A stretch of 56,498 nucleotides of DNA from an uncultured Roseobacter sp. (lineage in GTDB: Bacteria; Pseudomonadota; Alphaproteobacteria; Rhodobacterales; Rhodobacteraceae): NCBI GenBank assembly GCA_947501635.1, contig CANMWT010000017.1, positions 1 through 56,498 on the forward strand, in the 5' to 3' direction. A program made the translations under genes and the position numbers. Shown piece by piece: positions 27,512 through 35,970 of this stretch. The stretch's first letter is position 1, and each line of letters begins with the position of its first letter. Under the pieces are notes generated by a model that was given only the letters and a program-made list of their open reading frames with translations, had not been told where the DNA came from and ran no database searches.

Positions 27512-27555
27512 TTATTAGCTGGTTGTGATTGGCGGTGAAGCTAGAAGGTGTGAAG

Positions 27556-27578
27556 GTGAAATACATCTATCATTTCAC
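27556..27578. promoter_or_regulatory. Inverted repeat between ilvC and the Lrp genes (candidate operator)
   Basis: GTGAAAT (27556-27562) and ATTTCAC (27572-27578) form a perfect seven-base inverted repeat with a nine-base AT-rich spacer. It lies 57 bases from the ilvC start and 60 from the first Lrp start. Lrp-family dimers bind such AT-rich dyads. The link is inferred from position only. Confidence 0.45.
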
Positions 27579-27637
27579 GTATATTTCGGCTATTTTTGCA
27601 GTACCAATTCGTCATAATTTAAATGTTTGGAAAGATC

Positions 27638-28093
27638 ATGCTTGATGATGGTGATCGCCGCTTGCTTCGCCTCTGGCAGTCCGATGCCAGCCTGACACCG
27701 GCTGAACTGGGAGAAAGGGTCGGGTTGAGCGCGGGCAAAGTTGCGCGGCGCTTGTCCAGAATGCAGGAGACAGGCGTCATCGAGGGCATCAGCGCCGTCA
27801 TCGACTGGTCCGCACTTGGCTATGCGGTCGAGGTGTCGTTGCGGGTAACGCTGGACAAGACGGTGCCACGCGCGTTCGATGACTTTATCGCTGCGGCGCG
27901 AAACGTCCCCGAGGTCATCGAAATTCAGACGTTTCTCGGGCGGGTGGATGTGCGGCTTAATATCATTGCGCGGGACATGACGCACTATCACGATATCTAT
28001 CGCGACCGCATCCTGACCTTGCCGCATATCGCCGACATTGAAGCGCTCATGCAGATTGCCCGCATCAAAGCCGAGGACGCCTTGCCGCTATGA
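27638..28093 (+). CDS. Lrp/AsnC-family transcriptional regulator (first of a pair)
   Basis: A 151-residue regulator. The N-terminal winged helix (MLDDGDRRLLRLWQSDASLT, then GERVGLSAGKVARRLSRMQE) binds DNA. The C-terminal RAM domain, which binds amino acids, follows with EVSLRVTLDK, then NVPEVIEIQTFLGRVDVRLN and DIYRDRILTLPHI. ATG 27638 has AAAGATC upstream; a Met five codons earlier (27623) is less likely. It is divergent from ilvC. Its stop overlaps the start of the second Lrp gene by four bases (ATGA), so both proteins should be made together and may form mixed oligomers. Confidence 0.9.
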   Translation: MLDDGDRRLLRLWQSDASLTPAELGERVGLSAGKVARRLSRMQETGVIEGISAVIDWSALGYAVEVSLRVTLDKTVPRAFDDFIAAARNVPEVIEIQTFLGRVDVRLNIIARDMTHYHDIYRDRILTLPHIADIEALMQIARIKAEDALPL

Positions 28094-28545
28094 TCGAGCT
28101 GGACGACATCGATCGCAAGATCATCCGCGCCTTGCTGCGCGATGCGGGGCAAAGCACCGGTGCCTTGGGGCGTCGGTTGGGCCTGTCGCAGCCTGCCACA
28201 TGGCGGCGCATTCGCAAACTGGAGCACGCCGGCGTGCTGCGCGGTCGGCGCTTGCGCCTGAACGCCGAACGGCTGGGCTTTGGCGTGACCGTATTTCTGG
28301 GCGTCAAGCTGGCGACCAAGGGGCGCGTCAGCCTTGAAGACTTTGAACGTGCTGTCAGTGCCATACCGGAAGTGCAGCAGGTCGAGCATGTCTTGGGTCT
28401 TTATGATTACCGCCTGCGCGTTGTGGCACGCGATCTGCCCGATTTCGAGCGGGTGTTGCGGCGCCGGATCATGACCCTTCCCGGAGCGGGGCAGGTGGAA
28501 GCCAATGTGCTGCTGAGCGAAGAGCGCCTGCCGGGCCCTTTGTGA
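28090..28545 (+). CDS. Lrp/AsnC-family transcriptional regulator (second of a pair)
   Basis: A 151-residue regulator closely matching its upstream neighbour in plan. It begins MIELDDIDRKIIRALLRDAG; the recognition helix lies in RRLGLSQPATWRRIRKLEHA. The RAM domain has TVFLGVKLATKG, AIPEVQQVEHVLGLYDYRL and RRRIMTLPGAGQVE. It starts inside the stop of the first Lrp gene (28090-28093) and ends three bases from the convergent Hint gene. The effector is unknown; leucine or another branched-chain amino acid is a reasonable guess given ilvC next door. Confidence 0.92.
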   Translation: MIELDDIDRKIIRALLRDAGQSTGALGRRLGLSQPATWRRIRKLEHAGVLRGRRLRLNAERLGFGVTVFLGVKLATKGRVSLEDFERAVSAIPEVQQVEHVLGLYDYRLRVVARDLPDFERVLRRRIMTLPGAGQVEANVLLSEERLPGPL

Positions 28546-28547
28546 GA

Positions 28548-29642
28548 TCAGGCGATCTGACGCAATGCACGCGCCTCATGCGCCCGCAATGCATAGCGTG
28601 ACAGCTGCTGATCGGGGTCGGCGTTTTGCAGCTCTGGAAAAAGCTCAAGGATTTCGTCGCGGCCTTCCTCGCTGACAACGTCAAGCGTCTGCGGGCCGGG
28701 ATAGAGACTCTCCGCAGGGCAGCCTTCTGCAAAAACGATCTGATGCTTGTCAAAGAGGAAATGCACGTATTCGACCGCCTTGGTCTCGACAATGCGGATA
28801 CTGTCATCGTTGACCAGGTGTTTGGCAGCGACCAGCACCTCGGCTTGGCCGAAGAGCAACTCTGCGGCAGGTCCTGCGCGCAACATGCGATGGTTCTGCG
28901 ACACCCAGAGCGTGCGCAGATTGCCCAACGCACCTGCTTTGATCCTCACCGGCGCATTCGGGCCACGCCCCGCGACGCGACGTCTCCCGATCCAGCGGAT
29001 CGGCTGGACACCGTCGTCCAATGTGTGCACCAGATCGCCTTCTGCCAGTGTCTCCACATACCGCGGTCCGTCGGGTGTTTCGATCAGCGTACCCTTGGCA
29101 AAACACACGACCGTCAGCAGTTGCAAATCGGCCGAGAACGCCCCATCCGCCGATTCGGGACCTTCAATGTCGCCGTCGCCGTCAAAGTCGATGTCTTCCA
29201 GCGTCGGGATCTTCAGCGGGCCGGACTGCGTGGCCAGCGTGCCGAGGATGTCAACGCCTGCAACAACGGTCAACTCGTCCAGCGTGGGCGCGCCCGGGTC
29301 GCTGGACGTCAGATCGGAGGCGTCAAATTCAAGATAACGGTCGCCCATTGTCCTGCGGCCAAAATCAAGATCCGCGATCCCGTCATACGTATACTTCGGG
29401 TTCGCCTCATCAGTGAAATAGGCCATCGCATTTTCGTAAACGAGTATCTGCGTGATGATTGAATCATCGGTCAAATTGCCGTCCGGGCCGACGTTCTCGG
29501 CCATCAGGACAACGATGTCATCGCTTTCAAAGACAGCATCGCCTTTGTGAATAAACAAGCTGCCGCCCTTTGCGGCGGGCGCATTGGACTTGGCATTGCC
29601 AACAATGCTGAACCCGTTCAGCATAATGGGAGTGACGGCCAT
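28548..29642 (-). CDS. Hint-domain protein
   Basis: A 364-residue protein. The first ~180 residues form an acidic region with no family that I recognise (DIVVLMAENVGPDGN, LEDIDFDGDGDIEGPESAD). The rest is a Hint (hedgehog/intein) module of the Hint_2 type common in roseobacters: CFAKGTLIETPDGPRYVETL with the first-position Cys, LVHTLDDGVQPIRWIGRRRV, RTLWVSQNHRMLRAG and VHFLFDKHQIVFAEG. The family is thought to self-process at the Cys. No signal peptide is visible, but many such proteins leave by type I secretion. Acidic DxDxDGD suggests calcium binding. It is convergent with the second Lrp gene. Confidence 0.87.
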   Translation of the reverse strand: MAVTPIMLNGFSIVGNAKSNAPAAKGGSLFIHKGDAVFESDDIVVLMAENVGPDGNLTDDSIITQILVYENAMAYFTDEANPKYTYDGIADLDFGRRTMGDRYLEFDASDLTSSDPGAPTLDELTVVAGVDILGTLATQSGPLKIPTLEDIDFDGDGDIEGPESADGAFSADLQLLTVVCFAKGTLIETPDGPRYVETLAEGDLVHTLDDGVQPIRWIGRRRVAGRGPNAPVRIKAGALGNLRTLWVSQNHRMLRAGPAAELLFGQAEVLVAAKHLVNDDSIRIVETKAVEYVHFLFDKHQIVFAEGCPAESLYPGPQTLDVVSEEGRDEILELFPELQNADPDQQLSRYALRAHEARALRQIA

Positions 29643-29829
29643 GACTGCTCTTTCCTCTGAGCAGGTTGACCTGCTTCTGGGGGTTTTGTCTCGATTTGGT
29701 CAAAATAAGACCGAAATGTGGCGCAATTGTGGCAAAGCACAAAAGCGGCGGGCAGGGGTGCGTCAAACGGGCCTTTGCCGATTGCTGCGGCGCGGGTTAA
29801 ATGCTTGTTAAACAGTGGAGGACGATCAC

Positions 29830-30957
29830 ATGGCTGCTTTGCTCGAAACGGTGGACCCCGAAGGTCTGGAAGAGTTCTCCGTGGTTTTCACGGACCGCTC
29901 ACTCAATTCCATGAGTGCTGCATTTCAAGGGGTCATGAATGACATTTCCTCGATGCTCAAAGAGGTCTATGCGGCGGATGCGGTTGCGCTGATCCCCGGT
30001 GGTGGCACTTTTGGCATGGAAGCTGTGGCACGGCAGTTTGCAAAGGGCGCAGAGGTTCTGGTGGTGCGCAATGGCTGGTTTTCCTACCGCTGGAGCCAGA
30101 TCTTTGAAAGCGGCGGCCTTACGGCCAATACCACCGTTTTGAAGGCGCGTCAGACCGGCAATTCCAGCCCGTCGCCCTTTGCGCCCGCGCCGATTGATGA
30201 CGTGTGTGATGCCATCCGGTCGCAAAAGCCCGACGTTGTCTTTGCACCCCATGTTGAAACCAGTGCGGGTGTGATCCTGCCAGATGACTATATCGCCGCG
30301 ATGGCCTCTGCCGTGCATGACGTGGGCGGGCTGATGGTGCTGGATTGTATCGCATCCGGCTGTGCGTGGATCGATATGCGCAGGCTTGGGGTCGATGTGT
30401 TGATCTCGGCGCCGCAAAAGGGCTGGTCCGCCTCGCCCTGTGCCGGTCTGGTCATGATGTCGTCGCGCGCGGAGGCGCGACTGGCCGAGACGCAGTCAGA
30501 CAGTTTTGCGATTGATCTGGCCAAGTGGCACAGCATCATGAAAGCCTATGAAAACGGCGGCCACGCCTATCATGCAACCATGCCCACCGATGCGCTGCGC
30601 GCCTTTCGCGATACGATGCTGGAGACGCGCGACTACGGGTTTGGCAAGTTGAAAGACGCGCAATGGGCGCTTGGCGACGCGGTACGTGCGATGCTGGCGG
30701 ACAAGGGCGTCGTGTCGGTCGCGGCGGAGGGCTTTGGCGCGCCGGGTGTTGTGGTCAGCTATACTTCTGACCCCGATATCCAGAGCGGCAAGAAGTTTAT
30801 GGCGCAAGGAATGCAGATCGCGGCGGGTGTGCCATTGCAATGCGATGAACCCGCCGATTTCCGCACATTCCGGCTGGGTCTGTTCGGGCTGGACAAGCTT
30901 TATGATGTCGAGGGGACACTGGCCCGTCTGGGCCGGGTGATTGACAAGGTCATTTGA
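29830..30957 (+). CDS. Aminotransferase class V family protein
   Basis: A 375-residue fold-type I PLP enzyme of the alanine-glyoxylate / serine-glyoxylate aminotransferase group. Features: ALIPGGGTFGMEAVARQF near the cofactor phosphate, RNGWFSYRWSQI, VFAPHVETSAGVILPDDY, the PLP-binding Asp in LMVLDCIASGCAW and the Schiff-base Lys in LISAPQKGWSASPCAG. The C-terminal Arg region is FRTFRLGLFGLDKL. ATG 29830 has GTGGAGGA eight bases upstream. It appears to stand alone and overlaps the convergent hydroxylase gene by eight bases. The amino donor and acceptor cannot be told from sequence. Confidence 0.88.
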   Translation: MAALLETVDPEGLEEFSVVFTDRSLNSMSAAFQGVMNDISSMLKEVYAADAVALIPGGGTFGMEAVARQFAKGAEVLVVRNGWFSYRWSQIFESGGLTANTTVLKARQTGNSSPSPFAPAPIDDVCDAIRSQKPDVVFAPHVETSAGVILPDDYIAAMASAVHDVGGLMVLDCIASGCAWIDMRRLGVDVLISAPQKGWSASPCAGLVMMSSRAEARLAETQSDSFAIDLAKWHSIMKAYENGGHAYHATMPTDALRAFRDTMLETRDYGFGKLKDAQWALGDAVRAMLADKGVVSVAAEGFGAPGVVVSYTSDPDIQSGKKFMAQGMQIAAGVPLQCDEPADFRTFRLGLFGLDKLYDVEGTLARLGRVIDKVI

Positions 30958-32149
30958 CCCCGAGCCCCATCTGCATAAGCGTTCGGCGGACAGGTGCCAG
31001 TGAATAAAGAGCGTTGAGCCCCATGGCCCGTGCGTCACGCAGGGCCGGTGCACGCATCTGGCTGGCGCGGTTCAGCAAGTCAATGCCCTGCACACGCAGA
31101 GAGACATCCGCGTGCCGCGCTTTGTGATAGGCATCCAGCATTGCGCGGTCGCCCAGACCCTCGGGCCGGGCTGTTGCCAGTTCCAGCAACTTGGCTGTAT
31201 CGGCAAGGCTCATGTTCAGGCCCTGCGCGCCGATGGGCGGCACGACATGTGCGGCCTCGGCAATCAGGGCGAGGCGCTCTGCAGCCATGCGGTCTGCCTT
31301 TTGGCTGATGATCGGCCAGATGGTGCGGTGTGATGTCAGCGTAAGCGGGCCAAAGAGGTAGCAACTGCGTTCCGACATCTCTTTTTCAAAGGTTTCGGTC
31401 TCCATCGAAAAGCGTTTCTGCGAGAGCGGACCGTCATCCATCCACACCACGGCGGAGGCGGGCATCGCATCGTGGTCGGGCAGCGGTACAAGGGTGAACG
31501 GCCCGCCGGTACGGTGGATTTCGGTCGAGACATTTTCGTGCGGGATGGGGTGCGTGACTGTAAAGGCGAGCGCCTTCTGCCCGTAGCGCGTGGTCGAGAC
31601 ATCAATGCCCGCCGCCTGCCGCATCGGAGAATTGCGCCCGTCCGCCGCGACGACCAACCGTGCGGTTACCCGGGTGCCATCGCTTAGTCCGACACGCGCC
31701 TGACCTTCGCGGGTGAAGAGCGATGTGGTGCCCGTACCCGGCCTGAAATCAACCGTCGCCAGCGCTTCAAGCCGTGCCACGATCTCGCGCCGCAGCAGCC
31801 AGTTGGGAAAGTTCCAGCCGAAGGGCTTTTCCGAGATGTCGGAGGCGTCAAACTCTTTTGTCAGCCGTGCCTCGGGTTCTGGGCCGCCGGCGTCCACAAT
31901 CCGCATGATCTGCAGCGCTGAGGCGTGCGGTGCCAGCCTGTCCCACAGCCCCGCGCCCTGCAACACCGCGCGGGCAGGCTGCAGCATCGCGGTGGAGCGC
32001 ATGTCTGCCTTGGCGTCTGTTCTGTCGGTCACGGGCGGTGCCGGATCTACGCAGATCACGTCAAAACCCGCCGTGCCAAAGGCAGCGGCCGCGGTCAGGC
32101 CCGCAATGCCGCCGCCGGAAATCAGGATGTCGCAGCTTGGCTTGGTCAT
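30950..32149 (-). CDS. UbiH/UbiF-family FAD-dependent ubiquinone-biosynthesis hydroxylase
   Basis: A 399-residue class A flavoprotein monooxygenase. The dinucleotide fold is ILISGGGIAGLTAAAAFG. Next come VVAADGRNSPMRQAAGI (the DG motif) and IAEAAHVVPPIGAQGLNMSL, matching the GD/P-x-x-G-Q-G-x-N flavin motif of UbiH/COQ6 proteins, though the usual GDAAH reads AEAAH. Such enzymes hydroxylate the quinone ring at C1, C5 or C6 at the membrane; alphaproteobacteria use varied sets (UbiL, UbiM, UbiF). I cannot assign the position. ATG 32149 has a modest upstream site (GGAGACGTT). It is convergent with the aminotransferase gene. Confidence 0.88.
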   Translation of the reverse strand: MTKPSCDILISGGGIAGLTAAAAFGTAGFDVICVDPAPPVTDRTDAKADMRSTAMLQPARAVLQGAGLWDRLAPHASALQIMRIVDAGGPEPEARLTKEFDASDISEKPFGWNFPNWLLRREIVARLEALATVDFRPGTGTTSLFTREGQARVGLSDGTRVTARLVVAADGRNSPMRQAAGIDVSTTRYGQKALAFTVTHPIPHENVSTEIHRTGGPFTLVPLPDHDAMPASAVVWMDDGPLSQKRFSMETETFEKEMSERSCYLFGPLTLTSHRTIWPIISQKADRMAAERLALIAEAAHVVPPIGAQGLNMSLADTAKLLELATARPEGLGDRAMLDAYHKARHADVSLRVQGIDLLNRASQMRAPALRDARAMGLNALYSLAPVRRTLMQMGLGVK

Positions 32150-32210
32150 AACGTCTCCGTCCTTGATGAGGAAAGCTTAACGCCGTGGCGTGCGATCCAC
32201 CATGGGACAG

Positions 32211-32459
32211 TTATGCCCAAGTGATAAAAATCAACAGAACAAAGATCACCGGGACCATTGCCAGCGCCGGCAGGTAAAGGCCGGGCAGGCCGAAGACCAG
32301 CGCGGAGGACAGCCACAGGCTGACAAAGCCGATGATGGCGAACCACACATTGTTCTTGTCGCCGAAAAGCAGATCTTTCGCGATCCAGCCGATTACCGGA
32401 ATTGAAAAAAAGAGGCGTTGCCAGAACGGCATCCGCGTGGTCGTCGCAGCAAGTGTCAT
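32211..32459 (-). CDS. Small two-helix membrane protein
   Basis: An 82-residue protein with two hydrophobic helices (VWFAIIGFVSLWLSSALVFG and LPALAMVPVIFVLLIFITWA) joined by a short Gly-Pro turn. The N-terminal part MPFWQRLFFSIPVIGWIAKD looks amphipathic. ATG 32459 has GGGAGAGAAC just upstream. The gene lies between the HAD gene and the UbiH-type gene on one strand, so it may share their transcript. Codon use matches its neighbours. I do not recognise the family. Confidence 0.7.
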   Translation of the reverse strand: MTLAATTTRMPFWQRLFFSIPVIGWIAKDLLFGDKNNVWFAIIGFVSLWLSSALVFGLPGLYLPALAMVPVIFVLLIFITWA

Positions 32460-32540
32460 TGTTCTCTCCCGTTGAACTGTGACACTGAGATAGGGCCGCT
32501 GCGGTGCAGCAGGATGGGCCTCATTGTCGCATGGGAGCGG

Positions 32541-33182
32541 TCAGATAACCTTTGCCAGAAAGCTGCTCAGATCGTCGGTGTGAAAGTGGATATGTGCGCC
32601 AGTGTCTTGGTGCTGGGCCACATGCACGGTGCGCATGCCAAGACTGTGCGGTACTTGCAGATTGCGCGGGTCGTCCTCGAACATGGCAGCCTCGCTCGGG
32701 GTGAGGCCGTCTTTTTCGAAGACCTTGGCAAAAGCGTCGTGGTCGGGCTTTGGCAGGTAGTCGGCGTCTTCCACGCCGTAGACCGCATCAAACAGCCCAC
32801 TCAGGCCGCGCGCATCAAGCACCCGTTCCGCGTAGGGAGCACAGCCGTTGGTGTAGACGATGCGCCGCCCGGGCAAATTGCGGATTTGCGCGGCCAGCAC
32901 CGGGTCGGGTTCCAGCCGGTCCATGGGGATGTCATGCACATCGGTGAGGTAGGGGGCGGGGTCCACGTCGTGTTCGCGCATCAACCCTGCGAGCGTTGTG
33001 CCATGCTTGGCCCAGTAGTGTTTGCGCAAATGGTCCGCCTCGTCGCGCGCGACACCCAGTGCCGACATCACATAGTCAGTCATGCGCACTTCGATCAGGT
33101 CAAACAGACGTGCGGAAGGCGGATAAAGGGTGTGATCAAGATCAAACACCCAGGTGCGGATATGCGAAAATGCCTCTTTCAT
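32541..33182 (-). CDS. HAD-family pyrimidine 5'-nucleotidase-like hydrolase
   Basis: A 213-residue HAD hydrolase. Motif I is WVFDLDHTLYPPSARLFD, in which the first Asp is the nucleophile. The cap holds DYVMSALGVARDEADHLRK. Motif II is RRIVYTNGCAPYAERVL, motif III has the Lys in DYLPKPDHDAF and motif IV reads AAMFEDDPRNLQVPHSLGM. DLDxTLY with a C1-type cap is typical of the SDT1/pyrimidine 5'-nucleotidase subgroup. Its likely role is dephosphorylation of nucleoside monophosphates in the cytoplasm. ATG 33182 is chosen; a start 13 codons upstream lacks support. The divergent GntR gene begins 110 bases away. Confidence 0.88.
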   Translation of the reverse strand: MKEAFSHIRTWVFDLDHTLYPPSARLFDLIEVRMTDYVMSALGVARDEADHLRKHYWAKHGTTLAGLMREHDVDPAPYLTDVHDIPMDRLEPDPVLAAQIRNLPGRRIVYTNGCAPYAERVLDARGLSGLFDAVYGVEDADYLPKPDHDAFAKVFEKDGLTPSEAAMFEDDPRNLQVPHSLGMRTVHVAQHQDTGAHIHFHTDDLSSFLAKVI

Positions 33183-33292
33183 ACTGGCGTCAGTCCTATC
33201 GGGCCGGGGCGGGCGCTGCAAGGCTGCGCTCTTGCGCCCGTCGGTCCCGTATCGTTAAGGTGTGGTACTTAGACGTAAAAAGGCGGACAGCG

Positions 33293-33940
33293 ATGCAAAA
33301 AGCGCAGCAAACCGATGCATATAACATGATCCTCGAGGCGATTGACCTTGGTGTTTATCGCCCCGGTGACCGGTTGGTGGAGAGCGAACTGGCGGAACGC
33401 TTTGGTGTGTCGCGCACGCCGATCCGAGAGGCTTTGCAGCGGCTGGAGACGCAGTCTTTGCTGGCGCGAGACGGGCGCAGCCTGATTGTCGCGTCGCTCG
33501 ATCACAACCAGATGGCGGAACTTTATGTGGTGCGCCGTGAGCTGGAGGGGCTGGCAGCACGGCTCGCGGCTCAGCATGCCACGCCCGAAGAGGTGCGTAT
33601 CCTGCGCGACATGGTAGAAGCCGATAATGCGCTGGTTGATGACCCGCCTGCGCTGTCGCGGGCGAACCGCCGCTTTCACAAACAGATCCATCTGGCCTCT
33701 CACAACCGCTATCTGGTTCAGCAACTTGATCTGGTGCATCGGACCATGGCTTTGATGACAAGCACGTCGCTGGCAGCGCAGGGGCGGGGCGCGATTGCCC
33801 AGTCAGAGCATGACGGGATCGTGCGCGCGATTGAGGCAAAGGACGAGCAGGCGGCCTATGAAGCCCTGCGCGATCATATCTCGGTCGCTTTCATGACGCG
33901 GCTCAAGCAGGATGCGGTAAAACGCGGCGAAGAGGTCTAG
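33293..33940 (+). CDS. GntR-family regulator, FCD (FadR) subfamily
   Basis: A 215-residue regulator. The winged helix at ~10-75 reads DRLVESELAERFGVSRTPIR then EALQRLETQSLLARDG; S-R-T-P-I-R-E-A-L is the GntR signature. The FCD ligand domain has DNALVDDPPALSRANRRFHK, with the metal-binding Asp/His set continuing in SEHDGIVRAIEAKDEQAAY. FCD proteins sense small carboxylates. ATG 33293 has AAAGGCGGACAG upstream. It is divergent from the HAD gene and overlaps the glycosyltransferase gene end by four bases. Its target is not evident. Confidence 0.92.
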   Translation: MQKAQQTDAYNMILEAIDLGVYRPGDRLVESELAERFGVSRTPIREALQRLETQSLLARDGRSLIVASLDHNQMAELYVVRRELEGLAARLAAQHATPEEVRILRDMVEADNALVDDPPALSRANRRFHKQIHLASHNRYLVQQLDLVHRTMALMTSTSLAAQGRGAIAQSEHDGIVRAIEAKDEQAAYEALRDHISVAFMTRLKQDAVKRGEEV

Positions 33941-35859
33941 GCGCGGGGCGCAGGATCTGCGCATCGGTCGGTGGCGGGGCCGGGTGCGGGGTCGGTTTCG
34001 GCCGTCACGCCGTGTTGGGTTTTGTCCCAGAAGAAAGGAACGCGGACCAATTCCCAGATCGCCTTGTAGGCGGCCAGCGCGCCCAGCGTAAAGTAGATCG
34101 CCATGGTGGGCACAAAGGGGATCAGGTGTCGGTGCCCCGCGTGCGACACCGCCACAAAGCCCAGTAGCAGCGCCAGAGCTTCGGTAGAGACGAACAGACC
34201 GGCGAAAGCCCACACGACCGGTGCGCCCAGTGTCTGTGCCACGGGATGTGTCATGCCGAAAAGCGTCAGCCAGAATGACCACAGCACCGGTGCCGCTGCG
34301 AACTGTGACACCGCGGCCAGAAAGAGCGTCTGGATGCCCATGAACCGCCAGATGCCGAGATCGCGCAGAAGCGCGCCGGGGCTGCGCATATGCACAAAAT
34401 AGGTGACCAGAAACCCCTTGAGCCACCGCGAGCGCTGGCGCACCCAGGGCCAGGCGCGGCTGGTGGCCTCTTCGCGGGTGACGGTGGGCAGCAGTTCGGT
34501 TTTGTAGCCATGGCGCGCCAGTCGCACGCCCAGATCGGCGTCTTCGGTCACGTTATGCGCGTCCCAGCCGCCAAGTTTTTCCAGTGCCTTGCGCCGGAAG
34601 AACAGCGTAGTGCCCCCCAGCGGCACCACAAGGCCCAGACGGGCGATGCCGGGCATGACAATGCGCCACCAGATGGCATATTCGATCGTGAAACAGCGTG
34701 CCAGCCAGGTACTGCGCGAGTTGTAGTAGTCAAGCACGCCCTGCAGGCAGACCACATTGTCGGGTGCTTCGTGAAACCGCGAGACGACCTTTTCGATCTG
34801 GTCGGGTTCCGGCCAGTCCTCGGCATCCCAGACACCAATGATCGACCCGTCGCAAAAATCCAGCGCGTAGTTCAGCGCGCGCGGCTTCGTGGTCAGGCTG
34901 CCGGCCTGTGGCACCTCGACGACGCGCATCCAGTCGGGCAGTTCTGTCTGCCGGATCGTTTCGCGCGTCATTCTGTCTGACGCTTCGAGCACGAGTACGA
35001 CATTCAGTAAGGACTTGGGGTAGGTCAGCTGGCTTAACCGGCGGATCAACTGACCGGCGATTTCCGTCTCTTTCAGCAGGGGCACCAGCACGGATACCCG
35101 CGGCATCCGCAGGGACGCGCCCTTTGTCCCCGCGGGGCGCGGGGCCTTTGCGCGCGTCAGATGCGCGGCCAGTGCCGCCAGCTTCATAGCGCTGGTCAGC
35201 ATCAGCGTGAGCACCGCCCAGAGCGACAGCAGCGTGATGGTCCACAGGGGCGCAAAGAACAGCGCGGCGGCAAACCCGCCCGCCAGCGCGGCAGCCCAGA
35301 GCATGCGGCGCTTGGTCTGTCTGGCCCAACCGCGGCAGCTTTCGTGCTCGGCCACTTTGGTGGCGGCGGCGCGGGCCAGTTGCGGCCCGAACAGCCTGCT
35401 TTGATGGGACTTGATCTGCGCCTCGTCGACGATAACCGGAAACAGCCGCGCGGCCTTGGCCCCCAGCGCGGTGCGCAGCTTGGCAAAACCCGCGGGGCTG
35501 CTTGTCGCGACATAGAGCGTGCCCGCCTGTTCACGCCATGGCACCACCCCGTAGCGCAGGCACAGCCAGACAGGCAGGCGCTCCGCCATGTCTGGTGACG
35601 GTGGCTCCAGCGTGAGATCGGCCCCTTCCGTGCGCGCCTGTTTGGCCAGCGCGCTCAGAACATCCTGCTTTTCAACCAGTCCTTCGGAGATCATGATGTC
35701 GCCCAGCGGAGCATCTATGCGCTGTTGCAGATGCAGTGCGTGTTTCAGGTCACGCGCCCCGATCTTGCCGGCCTCGACCAGCAGCTGCCCGAGAGGCGCA
35801 TGCGTCACCGCATCCGGCGTCACTGTCTTGACGGACAGTCTGGGGTCAATGTCATTCAT
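33937..35859 (-). CDS. MshEN-glycosyltransferase family 2 fusion (NfrB-like)
   Basis: A 640-residue membrane protein. Residues ~20-75 hold two MshEN-type repeats, PLGQLLVEAGKIGARDLKHA and PLGDIMISEGLVEKQDVLSA, the pattern of the c-di-GMP-binding N domain of MshE and NfrB. Residues ~75-165 complete a T2SSE-N-like domain. Two helices at ~187-230 precede a processive GT2 domain: VSVLVPLLKETEIAG, VWDAEDWPEPDQIE (DxD-like), HNVTEDADLGVRLARHGY (TED) and the QxxRW-type RQRSRWLKG. Four to five helices follow. This suggests synthesis or export of a polysaccharide at the inner membrane under c-di-GMP control. No NfrA-like partner is visible. Confidence 0.88.
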   Translation of the reverse strand: MNDIDPRLSVKTVTPDAVTHAPLGQLLVEAGKIGARDLKHALHLQQRIDAPLGDIMISEGLVEKQDVLSALAKQARTEGADLTLEPPSPDMAERLPVWLCLRYGVVPWREQAGTLYVATSSPAGFAKLRTALGAKAARLFPVIVDEAQIKSHQSRLFGPQLARAAATKVAEHESCRGWARQTKRRMLWAAALAGGFAAALFFAPLWTITLLSLWAVLTLMLTSAMKLAALAAHLTRAKAPRPAGTKGASLRMPRVSVLVPLLKETEIAGQLIRRLSQLTYPKSLLNVVLVLEASDRMTRETIRQTELPDWMRVVEVPQAGSLTTKPRALNYALDFCDGSIIGVWDAEDWPEPDQIEKVVSRFHEAPDNVVCLQGVLDYYNSRSTWLARCFTIEYAIWWRIVMPGIARLGLVVPLGGTTLFFRRKALEKLGGWDAHNVTEDADLGVRLARHGYKTELLPTVTREEATSRAWPWVRQRSRWLKGFLVTYFVHMRSPGALLRDLGIWRFMGIQTLFLAAVSQFAAAPVLWSFWLTLFGMTHPVAQTLGAPVVWAFAGLFVSTEALALLLGFVAVSHAGHRHLIPFVPTMAIYFTLGALAAYKAIWELVRVPFFWDKTQHGVTAETDPAPGPATDRCADPAPRA

Positions 35860-35924
35860 CTGTGCTGCCTTGCGTGGCCCGTAAGCGTCGCAAGGTTGCA
35901 GAACAGGGTTAATGAACCATTAAA

Positions 35925-35963
35925 TCAGGCATTTACAACCCTTACGGGTGTGGATGTGCCTGA
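35925..35963. other. Nested inverted repeat between carA and the glycosyltransferase gene
   Basis: TCAGGCA (35925-35931) pairs with TGCCTGA (35957-35963), enclosing a second small hairpin ACCC/GGGT (35938-35949). It lies eight bases beyond the carA stop on the minus strand. No clear T run follows (GATTTAA), so it is at most a weak terminator. Confidence 0.45.
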
Positions 35964-35970
35964 CCCATCA

